Assembly (NCBI RefSeq): GCF_004375085.3
Contig: NZ_SNAQ03000016.1
Coordinates: 62,001-126,000, forward strand
DNA: 64,000 nt
Direction: 5' to 3'
Source of the DNA: Lewinella sp. W8
GTDB taxonomy: Bacteria > Bacteroidota > Bacteroidia > Chitinophagales > Saprospiraceae
Each line of letters starts with the position of its first letter. Within the stretch, counting starts at the first letter, position 1. Of this stretch, positions 26,540 to 35,000 are shown piece by piece. Under the pieces are notes generated by a model. That model saw nothing but the letters and a program-made list of their open reading frames with translations. It made no database searches and was not told the DNA's origin. The position numbers were made by a program, and so were the translations under genes.

Positions 26540-26688
26540 GTGGCAAATGGCCTGAAAAAGTGTTATTCACGCCAGTTGCTACAGTTTTTACACTGCCGAA
26601 ACTTAAGAAATGTGGGTAGGTGTGCGGCTACACAGAGATAATCATCTCTCCGGCCGTGCGGAAAAAAAGCATTCCCCGCCAGGGAGTC

Positions 26689-27624
26689 CTATCGCAGTTG
26701 TACGTTGGCGGACCCCAGGAGCCCCAGGTCGGTGAAGATCTGGGCCCGGTAGAATCCGGCGGCTAATTTGACGTCCAATTCGTGCGTAAAGCTGATGCGC
26801 TGGGTGCGCTCCACGTTAACGTCGCGGCCCTCCAGTGCGATCAAATCCATTTCCGCGCCGTTGACGATGACCTTGGCCCTGACCGGGTTCTGGGAAACAA
26901 CGGGGGTGCCGGACTGGTCGGTCAGGACGAGGTAGATCGGGCGGACGCCCAGGAATTCACTGGGAACGTCCACGAGGTCAAAACTGACGTTCATGCGCTT
27001 CACCCGACTGGCGTCGGAGGTTACTTTCGTTCCCTTGTTGCCCCGGAACATATCCACCTGAATGGCGGTCGCCTTAAAGGCGCCCAGGGTCATGCGTTCG
27101 ATTTCGGCCTCCATGCTTTTGGTCATGGTCTCCAGGTTATCGGCCTTCTTTTCAAAGTTGTAGGCCTGGGTCTTGGCTTCGCTGAGGTCGCGGCGCAGGG
27201 TCACGTTGTCCTTGCGCAGCTGATCGTTTTCGGCCCTGAGTTCACTGATGCTCCGCTCCAGGGTCGCCCGGGTTTGGATCAGGTCCTCAATCTGCACCCG
27301 CATCTGGTAGGCGACCTCGTTGTCGTTTCTGCGTGACTTTTGCGCCTGCCGCATATCGTAGAGGGCGCGTTTAGCCTGGTCCTGTGCTTCGGCCAGCTGC
27401 CCCTGTAGTTCGACGTTGTCCGCCGCCGCCGCTTCGTAGGCGGTGCCGAGGCTGTCTACCTCCCGGGTAAGCTTGTCCCGAAGGAGGGAAAGTTGATCGA
27501 CCTCCTCGCTCATCTGGGCGTTGGCTTCGGTAAGCTTACTGTTGTTACTGAGGCCCCAGAATAGAGATCCCAGGAAGAGAAGACCCAGGATAATGGCGAT
27601 GGCGGTGAGCGTGCGTTTGTTCAT
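26689..27624 (-). CDS. Hypothetical membrane-anchored coiled-coil protein
   Basis: A 311-residue protein with one N-terminal membrane anchor (LTAIAIILGLLFLGSLFWGLS), about 150 residues of coiled coil (heptads such as EEVDQLSLLRDKLTREVDSL and ELRAENDQLRKDNVTLRRDLSEAK) and a C-terminal beta domain of about 130 residues (IQVDMFRGNKGTKV, RMNVSFDLVDVP, YLVLTDQSGTPV, AAGFYRAQIFTDLGLLGSANV). No family name is recalled. The shape suggests an envelope scaffold or partner of a larger complex. It is divergently oriented from nothing and sits between corA and accA on the same strand with separate spacing. Confidence 0.7.
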   Translation of the reverse strand: MNKRTLTAIAIILGLLFLGSLFWGLSNNSKLTEANAQMSEEVDQLSLLRDKLTREVDSLGTAYEAAAADNVELQGQLAEAQDQAKRALYDMRQAQKSRRNDNEVAYQMRVQIEDLIQTRATLERSISELRAENDQLRKDNVTLRRDLSEAKTQAYNFEKKADNLETMTKSMEAEIERMTLGAFKATAIQVDMFRGNKGTKVTSDASRVKRMNVSFDLVDVPSEFLGVRPIYLVLTDQSGTPVVSQNPVRAKVIVNGAEMDLIALEGRDVNVERTQRISFTHELDVKLAAGFYRAQIFTDLGLLGSANVQLR

Positions 27625-27736
27625 CGTTGGTTTGATTTACGCTGCAAAGAACGGGAATTGCTCGCAATCCTTGTACTGCACGCTGCTTTTTGGCAAAATT
27701 CCGGCACCTGCTCCGCCAAAAAAATTGCGTTCCGCC

Positions 27737-28825
27737 CTACAGCCATTTACGTCGGCGGAACCAGTAAAGCATGCCGAAAATGATCAGGGACATGAAGCCC
27801 CAGAGAACGAAGTAACCGTAGCGGTATTCCAATTCGGGGATGCGCACGAAATTCATGCCGTAAACGCCGGTCAGGAAGCCCAGGGGGATAAAAATGGTCG
27901 ACACTACCGTCAGGGTCTGCATTACGCTGTTCATCCGAAAGCTGATCTCACTTACGTACAGGTCATACAGGCCATTGGTTACGTCCCGGTAGGTTTCGAC
28001 CAGGTCGGAAATTTGGATGATGTGGTCCTTGAGGTCCCGGGCGTACAGCTGCGTTTCCTCGGAAATCAGGTGATGATCGGACTGGGCAAACTGCTGCACC
28101 ATTTCCCGCAGCGGACTGATGTTTTTGCGCATGGCGAGCATCGCCAGCCGCAGGTCGTGAAGTTGCCGCTTGGTTGCCGGCTGGGGCTCGGTGAGGATGG
28201 TCCCTTCCAGTTGGTCCAGACTACTCTCCACGCTGTCCAGCACGGTAAAGTAGCGGTCGGCAATGTTGTCCACCAGGGCGTAGGCCAGGTAGTCGGCGGG
28301 ACGTTTGCGGATTCTGCCGCCCGCCGTTTCCAGTCGCCTGCGTACCTCCGCAAAAAGGTCGTCGCTGTCTTCCTGAAAGGTGAGCACCACTCCTTTCGTG
28401 AGGTAAATGGACACTTGCTCTACCTCCAGGTCACGGGTTTCCGGCCGGAAAAGGAAGGCCTTCAGCTGCATCAGCACCCCATCCTCGTAGACCTCCAATT
28501 TAGGGCGTTGCTGCACGTCCAGAATGTCTTCCATCGCCAGGGGGTGGATGTTGTACTTCTTGCCCAGTTCCTCGATGATGTCCACCCGGTGAAGGCCCCG
28601 GACGTCGTACCAGGTAATGTTATCCTCAATGTCATCTATCGGTGGAATGGCGTCGGCTACCATCTGAGAGTTGAAGTAGTCGAACTCGTATTCACTCAGG
28701 TGAACGTGCACCTGCTCCACCTCCTGTTTGCCGGTGTAAATCAGACTTCCCGGAGGGGCCCCGCTGGCCTTCCGGGGAAGCAATTGTCTTTCTCCCTGAG
28801 ACCGAAGAATTTTGGTGATGCGCAT
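27737..28825 (-). CDS. corA: Magnesium/cobalt transporter CorA
   Basis: A 362-residue CorA: a large cytoplasmic alpha/beta and helical funnel domain (WYDVRGLHRVDIIEELGKKYNIHPLAMEDIL, YLAYALVDNIADRYF) followed by two C-terminal membrane helices with the signature YGMNF before the periplasmic loop (FIPLGFLTGVYGMNFVRIPE). CorA forms a pentameric channel for Mg2+ and also Co2+ or Ni2+. The short C-terminal FRRRKWL is the usual basic tail. Start is ATG at 28823-28825. Monocistronic. Confidence 0.95.
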   Translation of the reverse strand: MRITKILRSQGERQLLPRKASGAPPGSLIYTGKQEVEQVHVHLSEYEFDYFNSQMVADAIPPIDDIEDNITWYDVRGLHRVDIIEELGKKYNIHPLAMEDILDVQQRPKLEVYEDGVLMQLKAFLFRPETRDLEVEQVSIYLTKGVVLTFQEDSDDLFAEVRRRLETAGGRIRKRPADYLAYALVDNIADRYFTVLDSVESSLDQLEGTILTEPQPATKRQLHDLRLAMLAMRKNISPLREMVQQFAQSDHHLISEETQLYARDLKDHIIQISDLVETYRDVTNGLYDLYVSEISFRMNSVMQTLTVVSTIFIPLGFLTGVYGMNFVRIPELEYRYGYFVLWGFMSLIIFGMLYWFRRRKWL

Positions 28826-28978
28826 AAGTTTGGGTTTTGGACGAGGAGGGGCCCGGGAGCCGAGCGGGAAAATATTTTGTAGCGGAAGGCCACGGAAATT
28901 TGCCCACGGAGTGGCGGATAGATGCCGGGGCGCGAGCGCAGGTGCAGCGTAAAATCCGGCCGGCCGTGGTCCACAATA

Positions 28979-29015
28979 TAAAAAGCACCGGATATGCGCT
29001 GCATACCCGGTGCTT
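28979..29015 (-). terminator. Intrinsic terminator of the giant adhesin gene
   Basis: Read on the minus strand, AAGCACCGGGTATGC pairs with GCATATCCGGTGCTT (one wobble) around a 3-base loop and is followed by TTTTTATA, 25 bp beyond the stop at 29040. Confidence 0.8.
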
Positions 29016-29039
29016 CTTTCTGGTAGGAATCGGCGGGAA

Positions 29040-32000
29040 TTACCGGCTGATCACCAGTTTGCCACTCACGCTTTCCCGGTCAGCGGAGATCAGGTAGTGG
29101 TAGGCGCCGTTCGGCAGGCCCAGGAGATCGAGCCGGATCTGGTGTGCTCCCGCGGAGAACATCTGCCGCCGCTCCATGACCGGTCGGCCAAGCGCGTCCA
29201 GTAACCGGAGGTTAACGGCACTTTCGGTGGGCAGGTCGAACCGGAGGTCAACGAATTCTTTCGCGGGATTGGGCTGCGCCGGATACACCCGGAATGCAAG
29301 CGCGTCCGGCGTACGAATCTCCGTTAATTCCGGAGTCAGTGGTCGGTACTGTCCGTCGTAAGCTTCGGCGGAAAGCCCGCCCTGGCGGAAGGTGATTACT
29401 TCAGACGGGTTGCGACTGGCCCGCAGAGCGCGGAGGCGCAGGCGCAGGACGGGGGTTTCCGGCCTAAGGAGACGGGGCGTACCCTCCGAACTGAACCAGC
29501 TTACCATCAGGTCGCCGGTCCGATCCTGGCCAAATTGCGGTTCTTCCAGGGCAATGCCCTCAACTTCCACGAGCTCATATCCCGGAGCAATGGCGAGTTG
29601 GCCCTGCAGCGACACGAGGTCGGCGGCGGTCTCCAGGTGGAGGAAGAGGTCAAAGGCTTCACCACGGTTGACGGAGCGGGGCAGCTCGTAACGCAGGGGA
29701 AGCGTGCCGGAAGCACGACCCACGTCGGCGTCGGCCAGGATGTCGCCGGTTTTGATACCGGTGAACATCACCATCGTATCTCCCTCCAGCACAAATTCTG
29801 CCCGCCGTGGGGCGGGGAAGACGTTGCTGCGATCCCAGTCCTGGGGGAATTCATGCGATTGGGGGACGAAGGCCCATGGCTGACAGCCGGGGATTTCCGT
29901 CAGGTCCCCGATCAGGAGGCGCTGGAGCAGGAAGAGGTCCAGGTTGCTGAAGCTCTGGCTGCAGTTAACGTCCAGCCCCACCACCTGCATGGGGTGGTAA
30001 ATCTGGGGTACATCGTATCCCAGCAGGTACCGCTGCCCCAAAAAGATTTCGAAGGTGGACAACCCATTGCGCGGATCACCTTCCCGGACGGGTTCGATGT
30101 AGTACATCCGGTCCAGGCCAAGGCCAGTCAGCGTAGTGGGAATACCTACCTCGTTCTCGGGGAGGGTCGCCACGTAGGTCCCACCGGGCTCCGAGAGTTG
30201 GAATTCGGTATTCTCGATCACCTCGTCATCCATGGTGTAGGCCATGGAGCTGATGATTCCCAGGCTGTTTTCCGTTACGGTAACGAATCCGGGCAGGTAG
30301 TTCACGGCGCGCAGCACCGGAACGCCGTCGGTCACGGAGCTGATCTCCAGACTGACCGGGGCATCCGCCAGCAGAATTTCGGAAGTGCCCAGGGTCGTGC
30401 CTAAATCAAGTTGAATGAAGAACAGCACGGTAACGTTGTCGTGGAGGTCAATGCCTTCGGCGTCGCCAGCCACAAAGGTGAAGCTCTGGTTGTCGGGGTT
30501 GTACTGAGGTAAAATGGCGCCGGCAGTCACGCCGGTGATCGTTGCCAGATCGGGTAATTCCAGGCTAAAGGTACCGGCAATGGTAGCGAGATTATCTGCT
30601 CCCTGCAGCGCCACGGGAATGCTTACCGAATTACCCACGGAGCCACTGCCCCCGCCGATGATGAGCTGAAGACTGCCCGCGTCACTGATTTGAATTTCCC
30701 GGCAAACGGTCAGCGGGCCACAGTCGTTCTCGGCCGTCAGGCAGACGTTATAGGTGCCGGAATTGTCGTACACGTGAATGGGTTCTTCTTCCTCGGAAGT
30801 GTTGCCGTCGCCGAAGTCCCAGCTGTAGTTGCCCGGAGAGCTGTTGTTCTCCAGCAGCAGCGCCAGGCCATCAGCTTCGTAGGAGAAATTGATCTCGGGC
30901 AGGTCACCCGTTCCACCGCCGACGAGCCCCCGGAACGTCATCTCGTTACACCCATCGCTACTCCAGGCACGGAGCATGTAATCTCCCGGGGGAGCGGGGA
31001 TGTACAGGTCTTCCGTAACGTCGAGGAATTGCTCCTGAATCGGACCGGAGACGACCACCCGGTAGGGAGGGGCCCCGGCAATAAAATCGACGTAAAAGCC
31101 GCTGCTGTCGCAGCTGTTGTCAATACGGAGGTCAAAGAGGTCTGCATTGGTGGGCTGGACGACGATGTTTTCCATGTCCATGCATCCCGTAGCATCGGTG
31201 ACCTTGATTTTGTATTCGCAGGGCATCCGGTCGAAGAGTTCAAACTCTCTTTCGGTGGTCGTGAAGGTGGTATCCACGACGTCATCGCATAAGCGGAAAA
31301 CCTCCACCAGGAAGGGAGGGACTCCACCGTTAATGTCATTCCACAGTTGGTTGAGCTGGTTACAGTCGTTAAAGATCAGTGAAGTCACCAGGTCCAGGTC
31401 CGTAGTCGTATTGTTGATGGTGAACTGGTTGGTTTCGATGCAACCCAGACTGTCACTCAGGAATACCGTGTAGTCTCCGCTGGGCAGGTTGTCCCGGAAG
31501 TAGGTGGTGTCCGTGGTCACGATGCTGTCGGAAACGGGGCCGTTGTACACAATGGTGAAGGGGGGCGTTCCGCGCAGAATGTCCACCGTGAAGCTGCCCA
31601 GCTCGTTACATTCTCCGGAGATGGCGGTCAGGTCGTACAGGTCAACCGGAGCGGGGAATACGGTTACCGTGTCCATCACCATACAGCCGGCCGCATCGGT
31701 TACGATGATTTTGTAGTCGCAGGGGGGCAGGTCAAAGAGCTCGAAGCCCACGTCTCCCGTAACGAAATCCATCAGGGTGGTTCCGTCACAAAGTCGGATG
31801 ACTTCAATGGCGTAGGGACCCGTACCGTTAAAAATATCGATCCAGATCTGGTTGTACTGGCCACATTCATTGTAGATCAGGGCTGCACTCAGTTCCAGAT
31901 CGTTGGTGGTTTCTTCCAGTACGACGGTTTCCGTCTCGGTACAGTCGTTGGCGTCCGTAATCACCAGGGTGTAGGTTCCCGGCGGAGCGTCGTTAATGGA

Positions 32001-35000
32001 CAGCTGGGTGCCATTAACGGTGTTGTTGCCGGAAATCGGGCCGGTGTAGACTACTTCAAAGGGAGGAGTGCCCCGGATGAAGTTCAGGTCAATGCGCCCG
32101 TCTTCCCCACAGGGACCACTAACGGGAGTGACGTTGACCAGGTTGGGGTCACCACCTTCTACGGTAGTTGTGGTCATCACCATGCACCCCTGTGCGTCGG
32201 TGACGATCACCTTGTATTCACATTCCTCCAGGTCGAATAATTCGAATTCGATACCCTCAATGGTGAAAACCGTATCGACTGTATTGTCACAAAGCCGGAT
32301 GACTTCCACGGTGTACGGACCAACCCCACCGGAAATGTCGTTCCAGAGTTGATTGTACTGGCCGCATTCATTATTGATCAGTGCCGTGCTCAGATCCAGA
32401 TCACTGGGGAGATCATTAACCGTAACCACTTCCGTTTCGGTACATCCGTTGACGTCCGTTACCGTAATTGTATAGGTGCCGGCGGGCAGGGGCATGATGG
32501 TGTAGTCACCGTCCTGGTCGGTAACTTGCCCGTTTACCGGTCCGGAGTAGGTGATGTCGTAGGGGCCTTCGGCCGTGCTGTTCATGACAAATACCCGGAT
32601 GCTGCCGTCTTGTCCGCAGATTCCGTCGGCGGGAATGGCGTTAAACAGCTGGTAGGGGTAGACGGTAACCGTTTCCATGGTCATACATCCCGAGGCATCG
32701 GTTACGATGATTTTGTAATCACAGGGAATGACGTCAAAAATTTCGAAGCCGGCATTGATGACCTCCACGTCAATTTCTTCATTGTCACACAGTCTGATGA
32801 CTTCCACCGTGTAGGGGCCGATGCCACCCTCGATGTCGTTCCAGATTTGGTCCGGTGCTCCACAGTCATCGGTGACCAGGCTGGAAATGATTTCCAGGTT
32901 TCCTCCATTGTTGAGGGTAACCGTTTGGGTGTCTTCACACCCGTCGGCGTTGGTCAGGGTAAAGGTATAGGTGCCCGCCGGTGCATCCAGTACACTGTAG
33001 GTCTGGGCGGCCAGGTTTACACTTCCGGAGATGGGGCCCGTCCAGTTAATGAAGTAGGGGTCGTCTCCCCCCGTTACCTCCAGGTCAATCCTGCCCAAGC
33101 CGTCGCAGGCACCGTTTCTCGGGGTCAGGACCAGCAGGCCGGCGTCGGGATCGACGTTGACCGTAACGGAGGTCGTGACGGTACATCCATTGGCGTCGGT
33201 AACGGCAATGGTGTAGGTGCAGTTGGGTAGGTTCAGGAGATCGAAGGTCGCGTCGATGGAGGAGAAGCTGCGGTTTTGGCCAGGACAGCTTGCCGTAACC
33301 TCGACGGTGTAGGGGCCCGTGCTACCGGAGATGTCCGTGCGGATGTTGTCCAGTTGGTCACAATCGTTGGCGAAGAGGTAGCTGTGGACGTTAGCCTCCA
33401 CGAGTCCGCCGTTAATGGTGGTGCTGTAAGTCGATGAACATCCACTAAAGTCCGTGGCGGTAAAGGTGTAGCTGCCCGGGGGCAGGTCAATGGTGCCGGT
33501 ACCGTTACCTCCGACAACAATGCTACCGTCTACCGTTCCGGTATAGGTAATGGTGTAGTTGGGGGTGCCTCCGCTGATGATGAAACTCAGGGTGGAGGGA
33601 TTGTCCCCGCAGGCAACCTGACTTTGGTTGATCGAAAAGTCTAGTGCTCCACCGTTGTCTTCCACAAAGGCAGTAATGGAACGGTCGCATCCCGCCGCAT
33701 CCCAAATTGAGAAGGTATAGCTTCCGGCGGGCAATCCGTTCAGGACGGTGATGGCCTCCGAAGTATTTACCGTACCCGATTGCGGGCCGAAGTAATTGAT
33801 GGTATAGGGCGGCGTGCCGTTGCTGATGTTCACCCGGGCAGCACCGGGAGAAGAGCAGTTGGCGGGCGTAGTGGATACCTGGGCTTCGAGTCCGGCATCG
33901 GGCACCAGCACGTGCTCCTGGAAGGTACACCCGAGTGCGTCGGTGAGGGTGAAGACGTAAGCACCGGGCAACAGGTTCCGAATCCGGAAATTATAGCCAT
34001 TCACGGTCGTGGAACCGGAAACAGGACCAGACAATTGCACGTGGAAAGGAAGGGCGCCGTGGTCATTACGGACCACAATTTCTCCCAGGCTACCGTCACA
34101 ACCCGCGGGTTCTGCCCACACTTCCACGTCGAGGTTGCCGCCGGCTTGCCCCACGGTAGCATGATCCGTAAAGGTGCAACCGTTGGCGTCGACAATGGTG
34201 ACCGTATAGGTGCCGGCCGGCAGGGGAGCAATGCCAAAGCTGGTTTGACTGGTGGTCAGCGTTGCGTTGGCGGCTCCACTTAGGTAAACCGTGAAGGGAG
34301 CCGTGCCACCATTGAGGGTAACACCAATCCGGCCCTCCACGCCGCAACCCGCGTCGGTGGGGTCCAGATGACCGGAGAGGCCTCCCGTCCCGGCGCTGAT
34401 CGTAAACTGAAACTCCAGTTGACAGCCGTTACAGTCCTCCACGTAAACCGTATAGGTGCCGGGAGGAAGGTGGGTGAAATTGAATACGCCGTTATGGCTA
34501 ATGGCACTCCGGCAAACCGGGCCTACGTAATGGGCCGTGTAACTGGGGTGGCCACCAAACACCTGGAATTGATAGCTACCGGAGGTCTGTCCGCAACCCG
34601 TGCCGGTATTGCTGATTTCCTGGTAGCTCAGCTGGCAGTCGGAAGAACAATCTACCGTGAGTGTGTAGTCGGAGATGGCTCCGTTATAGCCGTCAACCAC
34701 CACGAAGTAGGTTCCGGCGGGTAGTACCTTGGAAATTTGTTCGGCCTGGGTTCCGGGGTTTTGGCTGTAGGCCAGCCCGCTGCCCCGGTCACATTCACTC
34801 AGCAGGAACAGCTCCAGGTTGGCCGAAAGACCACTGAGCAGGATGTTGACCGGTCCACTTTCCGTGGTCGTGAAGGTGTGAATGATTTCCGGTCCGTTAT
34901 TTTCGACGTTAAGGGTGTTGCCGATGGTGTAGGTGCTTACGTCATCGTTCCCTCCGGCATTATTACCATTGTAGGGCACCCCGCAACTGAGGGGAACCCG

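Noticed and set aside
27521-28882. Long + strand frame over corA and its neighbour
   Set aside because: Mirror of two real minus-strand genes; amino-acid content typical of antisense frames.
30910-34648. Regular repeats considered as a CRISPR-like array
   Set aside because: The period is about 230-465 bases, units are coding and diverged; there is no short identical repeat with unique spacers.
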